Part shown: positions 46,306 to 60,000 of the stretch, in pieces
Position numbering within the stretch: position 1 is the stretch's first letter
Layout: each line of letters opens with the position of its first letter
Source: Ptiloglossa arizonensis
Taxonomy: Eukaryota > Arthropoda > Insecta > Hymenoptera > Colletidae
Reading direction: 5' to 3'
Assembly (NCBI RefSeq): GCF_051014685.1
Contig: NW_027478598.1
Location: 806,001-870,000 of the forward strand
DNA: 64,000 nt
Notes under the pieces: generated by a model
Told to the model about the DNA's origin: nothing
Database searches by the model: none
The model's input: the letters and a program-made list of their open reading frames with translations, nothing else
Position numbers and translations under genes: made by a program

Positions 46306-48780
46306 TTATGCGTTATAAGTTATACGTTATACGTTATGCGTTATACGTTATACGTTATACGTTATACGTTATACGTTTGACGTTATACGTTATACGGTAT
46401 ACGTTATGCCTTATACGTTATACGTTATACGTTATACGTTATACGTTATATGATATACGTTATACGTTATACGTTATACGTTATACGTTATACGTTATAC
46501 GTTATACGTTATACGTAATACGTTATACGTTAGACGTTATAGGTTATACGTAATACGTAACACGTTTTACGTTATACGTTATACGTTACACGTTATACGT
46601 TATACGTTATACGTTACAAGTTATACGTTATACGTTATACGGTATACGTTATACGTTATACGTTGGACGTTACAGGTTAAACGTAATACGTAATACGTTA
46701 TACGTTATGCGTTATACGTTATACGTTATACGTTATACGTTAGACGTTATAGGTTATACGTAATACGTAATACGTTTTACGTTATACGTTATACGTTACA
46801 CGTTATACGTTATACGTTATACGTTATAAGTTATACGTTATACGTTATACGGTATACGTTATACGTTATACGTTATACGTTAAACGTTATACGTTATACG
46901 TTACACGTTATACGATATACGTTATACGTTATACGTTGTACGTTATACGTTATACGTTATACGTTATACGTAATACGTTATACGTTATACGTTAAACGTT
47001 ATACGTTATACGTTATGCGTTATAAGTTATACGTTATACGTTATGCGTTATACGTTATACGTTATACGTTATACGTTATACGTTTGACGTTATACGTTAT
47101 ACGGTATACGTTATGCCTTATACGTTATACGTTATACGTTATACGTTATACGTTATATGATATACGTTATACGTTATACGTTATACGTTATACGTTATAC
47201 GTTATACGTTATACGTTATACGTAATACGTTATACGTTAGACGTTATAGGTTATACGTAATACGTAACACGTTTTACGTTATACGTTATACGTTACACGT
47301 TATACGTTATACGTTATACGTTACAAGTTATACGTTATACGTTATACGGTATACGTTATACGTTATACGTTGGACGTTACAGGTTAAACGTAATACGTAA
47401 TACGTTATACGTTATGCGTTATACGTTATACGTTATACGTTATACGTTAGACGTTATAGGTTATACGTAATACGTAATACGTTTTACGTTATACGTTATA
47501 CGTTACACGTTATACGTTATACGTTATACGTTATAAGTTATACGTTATACGTTATACGGTATACGTTATACGTTATACGTTATACGTTATACGTTATACG
47601 TTATACGTTATACGTTATACGTTATACGTTATACGTTATACGTTATACGTTATACGTTAAACGTTATACGTTATACGTTATACGTTATACGATATACGTT
47701 ATACGTTATACGTTGTACGTTATACGTTATACGTTATACGTTATACGTTATACGTTATACGTTATACGTTAAACGTTATACGTTGTACGTTATGCGTTAT
47801 ACGTTATACGTCATACGTTATGCGTTATACGTTATACGTTATACGTTATACGTTATACGTTTGACGTTATACGTTATACGGTATACGTTATGCCTTATAC
47901 GTTATACGTTATACGTTATACGTTATACGTTATATGATATACGTTATACGTTATACGTTATACGTTATACGTTATACGTTATACGTTATACGTTATACGT
48001 TATACGTTAAACGTTATACGTTATACGTTACACGTTATACGATATACGTTATACGTTATACGTTGTACGTTATACGTTATACGTTATACGTTATACGTTA
48101 TACGTTATACGTTATACGTTAAACGTTATACGTTATACGTTATGCGTTATAAGTTATACGTTATACGTTATGCGTTATACGTTATACGTTATACGTTATA
48201 CGTTATACGTTTGACGTTATACGTTATACGGTATACGTTATGCCTTATACGTTATACGTTATACGTTATACGTTATACGTTATATGATATACGTTATACG
48301 TTATACGTTATACGTTATACGTTATACGTTATACGTTATACGTTATACGTAATACGTTATACGTTAGACGTTATAGGTTATACGTAATACGTAATACGTT
48401 TTACGTTATACGTTATACGTTACACGTTATACGTTATACGTTATACGTTATAAGTTATACGTTATACGTTATACGGTATACGTTATACGTTATACGTTGG
48501 ACGTTACAGGTTAAACGTAATACGTTATACGTTATACGTTATGCGTTATACGTTATACGTTATACGTTATACGTTAGACGTTATAGGTTATACGTAATAC
48601 GTAATACGTTTTACGTTATACGTTATACGTTACACGTTATACGTTATACGTTATACGTTATAAGTTATACGTTATACGTTATACGGTATACGTTATACGT
48701 TATACGTTATACGTTATACGTTATACGTTATACGTTATACGTTATACGTTATACGTTATACGTTATACGTTATACGTTAT
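46306..48780 (+). repeat. Triplicated domain B block (copies from 46,306, 47,013 and 48,140)
   Basis: Three copies start with TTATGCG-TTATAAG at 46,306, 47,013 and 48,140 (offsets 707 and 1,127 bp; 101 and 161 units). Each holds a TTTGACG module, two TTAGACG-TTATAGG modules and a TTGGACG-TTACAGG pair (46,663, 47,370 and 48,497). The second copy is longer because an A-type stretch (about 47.66-48.13 kb) follows its second TTAGACG module. That stretch matches 16.8-17.1 kb in unit order, about 31 kb away. The first copy ends in a different A-type segment. Confidence 0.85.
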
Positions 48781-49319
48781 ACGTTATACGTAATACGTTA
48801 TACGTTATACGTTATACGTTATACGTTATACGTTATACGTTATACGTTATACGTTATGCGTTATACGCTATACGTTATGCGTTATAGGTCATACCTTATA
48901 CGTGATACGTCATACGTTATACGTTATACGTGATACGTTATACGTTATACGTTATACGTTATACGTTATACGTTGTACGTTATACGTTATATGTAATATG
49001 TAATACGTTATACGTTATACGCTATACGTTATACATCACACGTTATACGTTATACGTTATGCGTTATACGTTATGCGTTGTACGTTATACGTTATACGTT
49101 ATACGTTATACGTTATACGTTATACGTTATACGTTATACGTTATACGTTATACGTTATACGTTATACGTTATACGTTATACGTTATACGTTATACGTTAT
49201 ACGTTAGACGTTATAGGTTATACGTAATACGTAATACGTTTTACGTTATACGTTATACGTTACACGTTATACGTTATACGTTATACGTTATATGTTATAC
49301 GTTATACGTTATACGGTAT

Positions 49320-51235
49320 ACGTTATACGTTATACGTTATACGTTATACGTTATACGTTATACGTTATACGTTATACGTTATACGTTATACGTTATACGT
49401 TATACGTTATACGTTATACGTTATACGTTATACGTTATTCGTTATACGTTATACGTTATACGTTATACGTTATACGTTATACGTTATACGTTATACGTTA
49501 TACGTTATACGTTATACGTTATACGTTATACGTTATGCGTTATACGCTATACGTTATGCGTTATAGGCCATACCTTATACGTGATAAGTCATACGTTATA
49601 CGTTATACGTGATACGTTATACGTTATACGTTATACGTTATACGTTGTACGTTATACGTAAAACGTTAGACGTTATATGTTATACGTTATACGTTATACG
49701 TTGTACGTTATACGTTATATGTAATATGTAATACGTTATACGTTATACGTTAAACGTTAAACGTTATATGTTATACGCTATACGTTGTACGTTATACGTT
49801 ATATGTAATATGTAATATGTAATACGTTATACGTTATACGCTATACGTTATACGTTACACGTTATACGTTATACGTTATGCGTTATACGTTATGCGTTAT
49901 ACGTTATACGTTATACGTTATACGTTAGACGTTATAGGTTATACGTAATACGTAATACGTTTTACGATATACGTTTTACGTTACACGTTATACGTTATAC
50001 GTTATACGTTATAAGTTATACGTTATACGTTATACGGTATACGTTATACGTTATACGTTATACGTTGTACGTTATACGTTATATGTAATATGTAATACGT
50101 TATACGTTATACGTTAAACGTTAGACGTTATATGTTATACGTTATACGTTGTACGTTATACGTTATATGTAATATGTAATACGTTATAAGTTATACGCTA
50201 TACGTTATACGTTACACGCTATACGTTATACGTTATGCGTTATACGTTATGCGTTATACGTTATACGTTATATGTTATACGTTATACGTTATACGTTATA
50301 CGTTATACGTTATACGTCATACGTTACACGTTATACGTTATACGTTATACGTTGTACGTTATACGTTAAACGTTAGACGTTATATGTTATACGTTATACG
50401 TTATACGTTGTACGTTATACGTTATATGTAATATGTAATACGTTATACGTTATACGTTAAACGTTAGACGTTATATGTTATACGTTATACGTTGTACGTT
50501 ATACGTTATATGCAATATGTAATACGTTCTACGTTATACGCTATACGTTCTACGTTACACGTTATACGTTATACGTTATGCGTTATACGTTATACGTTAT
50601 ACGTTATGCGTTATACGTTATACGTTATACGTTATACGTTATACGTTATACGTTATACGTTATACGTTATACGTTATACGTTATACGTTATACGTTATAC
50701 GTTAGACGTTATAGGTTATACGTAATACGTAATACGTTTTACGTTATACGTTATACGTTACACGTTATACGTTATACGTTATACGTTATAAGTTATACGT
50801 TATACGTTATACGTTATACGTTATACGTTAGACGTTATAGGTTATACGTTATACGTTATACGTTACACGTTATACGTTATACGTTATACGTTATAAGTTA
50901 TACGTTATACGTTATACGGTATACGTTATACGTTATACGTTATATGTTATACGTTATACGTTATACGTTATACGTTATACGTTATACGTTATACGTTATA
51001 CGTTATACGTTATACGTTATACGTTATACGTTATACGTTATACGCTATACGTTATACGTTATACGTTATACGTTATGCGTTATACGCTATACGTTATGCG
51101 TTATAGGTCATACCTTATACGTGATACGTCATACGTTATATCTTATACGTTATACGTTATGCGTTATACGTTATACGTTATACGTTATACGTTATACGTT
51201 TGACGTTATACGTTATACGGTATACATTATGCGTT
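49320..51235 (+). repeat. 2.7-kb segmental duplication, copy 1
   Basis: Anchors in this stretch recur 2,667-2,688 bp downstream: TTATTCG (49,435 and 52,123), TGATAAG (49,582 and 52,270), TAAAACG-TTAGACG (49,659 and 52,326), the CAATATG-bearing TG module (50,492 and 53,166) and the TTTGACG module (51.20 and 53.87 kb). All offsets are multiples of 7. Between this copy and the next lies about 0.8 kb (51.24-52.0 kb) with TTTGACG modules and perfect runs. Confidence 0.82.
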
Positions 51236-51999
51236 ATACGTTATACGTGATACGTTATACGTTATACGTTATACGTTATACGATATACGTTATACGTTAT
51301 ACGCTATGCGTTATAGGATATACGTTATACGTTATACGTTATACGTTATACGTTATACGTTATACGTTATACGTTATACGTTATACGATATACGTTATAC
51401 GTTATACGTTATACGTTATGCGTTATACGCTATACGTTATGCGTTATAGGTCATACCTTATACGTGATAGGTCATACGTTATACGTTATACATTATACGT
51501 TATACGTTATACGTTGTACGTTATACGTTATATGTAATATGTAATATGTTATACGTTATACGCTATACGTTATACGTTACACGTTATACGTTATACGTTA
51601 TGCGTTATACGTTATACGTTATACGTTAAACGTTATACGTTATACGTTATACGTTATACGATATACGTTATACGTTATACGTTGTACGTTATACGTTATA
51701 CGTTATACGTTATACATTATACGTTATACGTTATACGTTATACGTTATACGTTAAACGTTATACGTTATACGTTATACGTTATACGATATACGTTATACG
51801 TTATACGTTGTACGTTATACGTTATACGTTATACGTTATACGTTATACGTTATACGTTATACGTTATACGTTATACGTTATACGTTATACGTTAAACGTT
51901 ATACGTTATACGTTATGCGTTATACGTTATACGTTATACGTTATGCGTTATACGTTATACGTTATACGTTATACGTTATACGTTTGACGTTATACGTTA

Positions 52000-53893
52000 T
52001 ACGTTATACGTTTGACGTTATACATTATACGGTATACGTTATGCCTTATACGTTATACGTTATACGTTATACGTTATACGTTATACGTTATACGTTATAC
52101 GTTATACGTTATACGTTATACGTTATTCGTTATACGTTATACGTTATACGTTATACGTTATACGTTATACGTTATACGTTATACGTTATACGTTATACGT
52201 TATACGTTATACGTTATACGTTATGAGTTATACGCTATACGTTATGCGTTATAGGTCATACCTTATACGTGATAAGTCATACGTTATACGTTATACGTTA
52301 TACGTTATACGTTGTACGTTATACGTAAAACGTTAGACGTTATATGTTATACGTTATACGTTATACGTTGTACGTTATACGTTATATGTAATATGTAATA
52401 CGTTATACGTTATACGTTAAACGATAAACGTTATATGTTATACGTTATACGTTGTACGTTATTCGTTATATGTAATATGTAATATGTAATACGTTATACG
52501 TTATACGCTATACGTTATACGTTACACGTTATACGTTATACGTTATGCGTTATACGTTATGCGTTATACGTTATACGTTATACGTTATACGTTAGACGTT
52601 ATAGGTTATACGTAATACGTAATACGTTTTACGATATACGTTTTACGTTACACGTTATACGTTATACGTTATACGTTATAAGTTATACGTTATACGTTAT
52701 ACGGTATACGTTATACGTTATACGTTATACGTTGTACGTTATACGTTATATGTAATATGTAATACGTTATACGTTATACGTTAAACGTTAGACGTTATAT
52801 GTTATACGTTATACGTTGTACGTTATACGTTATATGTAATATGTAATACGTTATAAGTTATACGCTATACGTTATACGTTACACGCTATACGTTATACGT
52901 TATGCGTTATACGTTATGCGTTATACTTTATACGTTATATGTTATACGTTATACGTTATACGTTATACGTTATACGTTATACGTTATACGTTACACGTTA
53001 TACGTTATACGTTATACGTTGTACGTTATACGTTAAACGTTAAACGTTAGACGTTATATGTTATACGTTATACGTTATACGTTGTACGTTATACGTTATA
53101 TGTAATATGTAATACGTTATACGTTATACGTTAAACGTTAGACGTTATATGTTATACGTTATACGTTGTACGTTATACGTTATATGCAATATGTAATACG
53201 TTCTACGTTATACGCTATACGTTCTACGTTACACGTTATACGTTATACGTTATGCGTTATACGTTATACGTTATACGTTATGCGTTATACGTTATACGTT
53301 ATACGTTATACGTTATACGTTATACGTTATACGTTATACGTTATACGTTATACGTTAGACGTTATAGGTTATACGTAATACGTAATACGTTTTACGTTAT
53401 ACGTTATACGTTACACGTTATACGTTATACGTTATACGTTATAAGTTATACGTTATACGTTATACGTTATACGTTATACGTTAGACGTTATAGGTTATAC
53501 GTTATACGTTATACGTTACACGTTATACGTTATACGTTATACGTTATAAGTTATACGTTATACGTTATACGGTATACGTTATACGTTATACGTTATACGT
53601 TATACGTTATACGTTATACGTTATACGTTATACGTTATACGTTATACGTTATACGTTATACGTTATACGTTATACGTTATACGTTATACGTTATACGTTA
53701 TACGCTATACGTTATACGTTATACGTTATACGTTATGCGTTATACGCTATACGTTATGCGTTATAGGTCATACCTTATACGTGATACGTCATACGTTATA
53801 TCTTATACGTTATACGTTATGCGTTATACGTTATACGTTATACGTTATACGTTATACGTTTGACGTTATACGTTATACGGTATACATTATGCG
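52000..53893 (+). repeat. 2.7-kb segmental duplication, copy 2, ending at domain C
   Basis: This is the second copy of the 49.3-51.2 kb block. In places it is shorter by whole units, for example three fewer perfect units near 53.3 kb. The match ends within about 20 bases of the first domain C units, after TTATACA-TTATGCG near 53.89 kb. The domain boundary therefore cuts this copy. Confidence 0.8.
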
Positions 53894-53914
53894 TTATACG
53901 TTATACGTTATACG

Positions 53915-54964
53915 TTATACGATATACGTTATACGTTATTCGTTATACTTACTTCGTTACACGTTATACGTTATACGCTATACGTTATACGTTTTACGAT
54001 ATTCGATATACGTTATACGTTATACGTTATACGTTATACTTTATACGTTATACGTAATACGTTATACGTTATACGTTATACGTTATACGTTATACATTAC
54101 ATGTTATACGTTATACGTTATACGTTATACGTTATACGTTATACGTTATACGTTATACGTTATACGTTATACGTTATACGTTATACGTTATACGTTATAC
54201 GTTATACGTTATACGTTATACGTTGTACGTTATACGTTATACGTAATACGTTATACGTTGTACGTTATACGTTATACGTTGTACGTTATACGTTATAAGT
54301 TGTACGTTATACGATATACGTTATACGTTATTCTTTATACGTTCTTCGTTACACGTTATACGTTATACGTTATACGTTATACGTTATACGTTATACGTTA
54401 TACGTTATACCTTATACGTTATACGTTATACGTTATACGTTATACGTTATACGTTATACGTTATACGTTATACGTTATACGTTATACGTTATACGTTATA
54501 CGTTATACGTTATACGTTATACGTTATACGTTATACGTTATACGTTATACGTTATACGTTATACGTTATACGTTATACGTTATACGTTATACGTTATACG
54601 TTATACGTTATACGTTATACGTTATACGTTATACGTTATACGTTGCACGTTATACGTTATAAGTTGTACGTTATACGATATACGTTATACGTTATTCTTT
54701 ATACGTTCTTCGTTACACGTTATACGTTATACGTTATACGTTATACGTTTTACGTTATTCATTATACGTTATACGTTATACGATATACGTTATACGTTAT
54801 ACGTTATGCGTTATACGTTATACGTTATACGTTATACGTTATACGATATACGTTATACGTTATACGTTATACGTTATACGTTATACGTTATACGTTATAC
54901 GTTGTACGTTACACGTTATACGTTATACGTTATACGTTGTACGTTATACGTTATAAGTTGTACG
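53915..54964 (+). repeat. 1,050-bp tandem duplication, copy 1
   Basis: This is the first block of domain C. TTATACT-TACTTCG lies at 53,943 and again at 54,993; TTCTTTA at 54,331 and 55,381; TTATACA-TTACATG at 54,090 and 55,140. The offset is 1,050 bp (150 units). It includes a perfect run of 33 units (54,412-54,642). Confidence 0.87.
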
Positions 54965-55830
54965 TTATACGATATACGTTATACGTTATTCGTTATACTT
55001 ACTTCGTTACACGTTATACGTTATACGCTATACGTTATACGTTTTACGATATTCGATATACGTTATACGTTATACGTTATACGTTATACTTTATACGTTA
55101 TACGTAATACGTTATACGTTATACGTTATACGTTATACGTTATACATTACATGTTATACGTTATACGTTATACGTTATACGTTATACGTTATACGTTATA
55201 CGTTATACGTTATACGTTATACGTTATACGTTATACGTTATACGTTATACGTTATACGTTATACGTTATACGTTGTACGTTATACGTTATACGTAATACG
55301 TTATACGTTGTACGTTATACGTTATACGTTGTACGTTATACGTTATAAGTTGTACGTTATACGATATACGTTATACGTTATTCTTTATACGTTCTTCGTT
55401 ACACGTTATACGTTATACGTTATACGTTATACGTTATACGTTATACGTTATACGTTATACCTTATACGTTATACGTTATACGTTATACGTTATACGTTAT
55501 ACGTTATACGTTATACGTTATACGTTATACGTTATACGTTATACGTTATACGTTATACGTTATACGTTATACGTTATACGTTATACGTTATACGTTATAC
55601 GTTATACGTTATACGTTATACGTTATACGTTATACGTTATACGTTATACGTTATACGTTATACGTTGCACGTTATACGTTATAAGTTGTACGTTATACGA
55701 TATACGTTATACGTTATTCTTTATACGTTCTTCGTTACACGTTATACGTTATACGTTATACGTTATACGTTTTACGTTATTCATTATACGTTATACGTTA
55801 TACGATATACGTTATACGTTATACGTTATA
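54965..55830 (+). repeat. 1,050-bp tandem duplication, copy 2 (truncated)
   Basis: This follows copy 1 directly. Its perfect run (55,462-55,664) has 29 units against 33, so the offset falls to 1,022 after it. The match ends near 55.83 kb. From there a shorter 364-bp (52-unit) tandem step links the TTATACT and TTATAGG units near 55.85 kb with those near 56.22 kb; one copy continues with TGTTACG and the other with TTTTACG. Confidence 0.82.
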
Positions 55831-57050
55831 CGTTATACGTTATACGTTATACTTTATACGTTATAGGTGTTACGTTATACGTTATACGTTATACGTTATT
55901 CGTAATACGTTATACGTGATACGTTATACGTTATACGTTATACGTTATACGTTATACGTTATACGTTATACGTTATACGTTATACGTTATACGTTATACG
56001 TTATACGTTATACGTTATACGTTATACGTTGTACGTTATACGTTATAAGTTGTACGTTATACGACATACGTTATACGTTATTCTTTATACGTTCTTCGTT
56101 ACACGTTATACGTTATACGTTATACGTTATACGTTTTACGTTATTCATTATACGTTATACGTTATACGATATACGTTATACGTTATACGTTATACGTTAT
56201 ACGTTATACGTTATACGTTATACTTTATACGTTATAGGTTTTACGTTATACGTTATACGTTATACGTTATTCGTAATACGTTATACGTTATACGTTATAC
56301 GTTATACGTTATACGTTATGCGTTATACGTTATACGTTATGGGTGTTACGTTATACGTCATACGTTATACGTTATACGTTATACGTTATACGTTATACGA
56401 TATACGTTATACGTTATACGTTATACGTTATACGTTATACGTTATACGTTATACGTTATACGTTATACGTTATACGTTATACGTTATACGTTATACGTTA
56501 TACGTTATACGTTATACGTTATACGCTATACGTTATGCGTTATACGTTATACGTTATAGGTTATACGTTATACGTTATACGTGCTTCGTTACACGTTATA
56601 CGTTATACGTTATACGTTATACGTTTTACGATATTCGATATACGTTATACGTTATACGTTATACGTTATACGTTATACGTTCTACGTTATACTTTATACG
56701 TTATACTTTATACGTTATACGTTATACGTTATACGTTATACGTTATACGTTATACATTACATGTTATACGTTATACGTTATACGTTATACGTTATACGTT
56801 ATACGTTATACGTTATACGTTATACGTTATACGTTATACGTTGTACGTTATACGTTATACGTTATACGTTATACGTTGTACGTTATACGTTATAAGTTGT
56901 ACGTTATACGATATACGTTATACGTTATTCGTTATACGTATTTCGTTACACGTTATACGTTATACGTTATACGTTATACGTTTTACGATATTCGATATAC
57001 GTTACACGTTATACGTTATACGTTATACGTTATACGTTATACGTTATACG

Positions 57051-60000
57051 TTGTACGTTATACGTTATAAGTTGTACGTTATACGATATACGTTATACGT
57101 TATTCTTTATACGTTCTTCGTTACACGTTATACGTTATACGTTATACGTTATACGTTTTACGTTATTCATTATACGTTATACTTTATACGTTATACGTTA
57201 TACGTCATAGGTTATACGTTATACGTTATACGTTATACGTTATACGTTATACGTCATACGTTATACGTTATACGTTGTACGTTATACGTTATAAGTTGTA
57301 CGTCATACGATATACGTTATACGTTATTCTTTATACGTTCTTCGTTACACGTTATACGTTATACGTTATACGTTATACGTTTTACGTTATTCATTATACG
57401 TTATACGTTATACGATATACGTTATACGTTATACGTTATACGTTATACGTTATACGTTATACTTTATACGTTATAGGTGTTACGTTATACGTTATACGTT
57501 ATACGTTATTCGTAATACGTTATACGTGATACGTTATATGTTGTACGTTATACATTATGCGTTATACGTTTTACGTTATACGTTATACGTTATACGTTAT
57601 ACGTTATACGTTATACGTTATACGTTATACGTTATACGATATACGTTATACGTTATACGTTATACGTTATACGTTATACGTTATACGTTATACGTTATAC
57701 GTTATACGTTATACGTTATACGTTATACGTTATACGTTATACGTTATACGTTATACGTTATACGTTATACGTTATACGTTATACGTTATACGTTATACGT
57801 TATACGTTATACGTTATACGTTATACGTTATACGTTATACGTTATACGTTATACGTCATACGTTATACGTTATACGTTATACGTTATACGTTATACGTTA
57901 TACGTTATACGTTTTACGATATTCGATATACGTTATACGTTATACGCTATACGTTATACGTTATACGTTATACTTTATACGTTATACGGTGTATGTCATA
58001 GGTTATACGTTATACGTTATACGTTATACGTTATACATTATACGTTATACGTTATACGTTATACGTTATACGTTATACGTTATACGTTATACGTTATACG
58101 TTACAAGTTATACGTTATACGTCATAGGTTATACGTTGTACGTTATACGTTATGCGTTATACGTTGTACGTTATACGTTATACGTTATGCGTTATACGTT
58201 ATACGTTATACGTTATACGTTATACGTTATACGTTATACGTTATACGTTATACGTTATACGTTATACGTTATACGTTATACGTTATACGTTATACGTTAT
58301 ACGTTATACGTTATACGTTATACGTTATACGTTATACGTTATACGTTATACGTTATACGTTATACGTTATGAGTTATACGTTATACGTTATACGTTATAC
58401 GTTATACGTTATACGTTATACGTTATACGTTATACGTTATACGTTATACGTTATACGTTATACGTTATACGTTATACGTTATACGTTATACGTTATACGT
58501 TATACGTTATACGTTATACGTTATACGTTATACGTTATACGTTATACGTTATACGTTATACGTTATACGTTATACGTTATACGTTATACGCTATACGTTA
58601 TACGTTACACGTTATACGTTATACGTTATACGTTATACGTTATACGTTATACGTTATACGTTTCACGCTATACGTTATACGTTATTCGTTATACGTTATA
58701 CGTTATACGTTATACGTTATACGTTATACGTTATACGTTATACGTTATACGTTATACGTTATACGTTATACGTTATACGTTATACGTTATACGTTACACG
58801 TTATACGTTATACGTTATACGTTATACGTTATACGTTATACGTTATACGTTATACGTTATACGTTATACGTTATACGTTATACGTTATACGTTGTACGTT
58901 ATACGTTATAAGTTGAACGTTATACGATATACGTTATACGTTATTCTTTATACGTTCTTCGTTACACGTTATACGTTATACGTTATACGTTATACGTTTC
59001 TCATTATACGTTATACGTTATACGATATACGTTATACGTTATACGTTATACGTTATACGTTATAGGTTATACTTTATACGTTATAGGTGTTACGTTATAC
59101 GTTTTACGTTATACGTTATTCATAATACGTTATACGTGATACGTTATACGTTGTACGTTATACGTTATACGTTATACGTTACACGCTATACATTATATGT
59201 TATACGTTATACATTACATGTTATACGTTATACGTTATGCGTTATACGATATACGTTATACGTTATACGTTATAAGTTATACGTTATACGTTATACGTTA
59301 TACGTTATACGTTATACGTTATACGTTATACGTTATACGTTATACGTTATACGTTATACGTTATACGTTACACGTTATACGTTGTACGTTATACGTTATA
59401 AGTTATACGTTATACGATATACGTTATACGTTATTCGTTATACGTACTTCGTTACACGTTATACGTTATACGTTATACGTTATACGTTATACGTTATACG
59501 TTTTACGATATGCGATATACGTTATACGTTATTCTTTATACGTTCTTTGTTACACGTTATACGTTATACGTTATACGTTATACGTTTTACGTTATTCATT
59601 ATACGTTATACGTTATACGATATAAGTTATACGTTATACGTTATACGTTATACGTTATACGTTATACGTTATGCGTTATACGTTATACGTTATACGTTAT
59701 ACGTTATACGTTATACGTTATACGTTATACGTTATACGTTATACGTTATACGTTATACGTTATACGTTATACGTTATACGTTATACGTTATACGTTATAC
59801 GTTATACGATATACGTTATACGTTATACGTTATACGTTATACGTTATACGTTATACGATATACGTTATACGTTATACGTTATACGTTATACGTTATACGT
59901 TATACGTTATACGTTATACGTTATACGTTATACGTTATACGTTATACGTTATACGTTATACGTTATACGTTATACGTTATACGTTATACGTTATACGTTA

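Larger units (their letters stand above)
1..46500 (+). repeat. Domain A: higher-order satellite with TG, GGTCATACC and TTTGACG modules
   Basis: This is the largest domain. It is built from recurring modules separated by short runs of perfect units: a TG module (TTATATG-TAATATG), a TTATAGG-TCATACC module, a TTTGACG module, and a module in which TTATTCG is followed three units later by TAATACG and then, after a run, by TTAAACG and ATATACG. A marker pair TTATGCG-TTATGCA recurs at spacings near 1 kb in places: its ATGCAT lies at 101, 1095, 9796, 10776, 12764, 13940, 17489, 18588 and 19561. This suggests a loose higher-order unit of about 0.97-1.2 kb, not a fixed one. The right edge is placed where the first TTAGACG-TTATAGG module appears (46,530); A-type modules continue to mix into domain B. 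Confidence 0.85.
30..53190 (+). repeat. Dispersed TG module family (TTATATG-TAATATG)
   Basis: Dozens of copies occur from the first 50 bases to about 53.18 kb, and none in domain C. The usual order is TTGTACG, then TTATACG or TTATACT, then TTATATG-TAATATG, then TAATACG or TAATATG, two perfect units, CTATACG, a perfect unit and TTACACG. The CpG of the unit is replaced by TpG in two or three neighbouring units, so this is the main place where the regular CpG spacing is broken. The final copy, near 53.18 kb (and its partner near 50.51 kb), reads TATATG followed by CAATATG. Whether the module is a decayed segment that spread or a selected site cannot be told from sequence. Confidence 0.85.
520..53780 (+). 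repeat. Dispersed TTATAGG-TCATACC module family, about 46 copies
   Basis: Copies lie near 0.53, 1.75, 2.00, 2.93, 3.99, 4.25, 4.78, 5.86, 8.63, 9.24, 10.21, 11.43, 11.69, 12.20, 12.80, 13.37, 14.75, 16.35, 18.01, 19.00, 20.37, 21.98, 24.73, 25.72, 27.09, 28.69, 31.03, 33.09, 35.24, 36.22, 36.38, 36.61, 38.76, 40.92, 41.90, 42.05, 43.23, 43.38, 43.91, 45.51, 48.89, 49.57 (GGCCATACC variant), 51.11, 51.46, 52.25 and 53.77 kb. Most are preceded by TTATGCG, TTATACG, CTATACG and TTATGCG, and followed by TTATACG, TGATACG and TCATACG. The core AGGTCATACCT has 4-base inverted arms (AGGT and ACCT) around CAT. The count is by eye and may be off by a few. Confidence 0.85.
1587..53873 (+). repeat. Dispersed TTTGACG module family, about 28 copies
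   Basis: TTTGACG is followed by two perfect units, GTATACG, TTATGCC and further units; many copies go on to TTATACC, TTACACG and TTAAACG, while others go on to TTATATG-ATATACG. Copies lie near 1.59, 3.84, 5.70, 11.27, 14.43, 16.02, 16.88, 20.05, 21.66, 23.14, 23.59, 26.77, 28.38, 30.72, 32.20, 34.11, 37.78, 39.78, 45.19, 46.02, 46.37, 47.08, 47.85, 48.21, 51.20, 51.98, 52.01 and 53.86 kb. The two continuations define two subfamilies. In the copies at 51.20 and 53.86 kb the TTATGCC unit is replaced, and the next unit is TTATGCG. Confidence 0.8.
46500..53900 (+). repeat. Domain B: mosaic satellite with TTAGACG-TTATAGG modules
   Basis: A distinct module appears here. TTAGACG-TTATAGG is followed by TTATACG, one or two TAATACG units, a TTTTACG unit, a TTACACG unit, then TTATAAG and GTATACG. 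Copies of TTAGACG starting this module lie at 46530, 46740, 47237, 47447, 48364, 48574, 49204, 49925, 50702, 50828, 52592, 53355 and 53481. The copies at 50828 and 53481 lack the TAATACG pair and the TTTTACG unit. The TG, GGTCATACC and TTTGACG modules of domain A are interspersed, so this is a transition zone rather than a sharp break. The right edge is set where the last GGTCATACC and TTTGACG modules (53.77 and 53.86 kb) give way to the TTATACT-TACTTCG units at 53,943. Confidence 0.8.

Noticed and set aside
46660..48510. TTGGACG-TTACAGG pair as a possible insertion remnant
   Set aside because: It stays in the 7-bp register and is explained as substituted units copied three times.
520..53780. 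Rho-independent terminators at the AGGT-CAT-ACCT inverted repeat
   Set aside because: The stem is four base pairs and no run of T follows.
53940..53965. TTATACT-TACTTCG at the start of domain C as a foreign junction
   Set aside because: It remains in register, and the same pair recurs at 54,993 as part of the 1,050-bp duplication, so it is an ordinary domain C variant.
57526..58911. Open frame of 461 codons, and dozens of similar frames of 60-460 codons on the + strand
   Set aside because: All encode the same seven-residue cycle with small changes, occur in overlapping frames at once, and follow from the stop-free 7-bp unit. There is no coding bias, no conserved start context and no domain.
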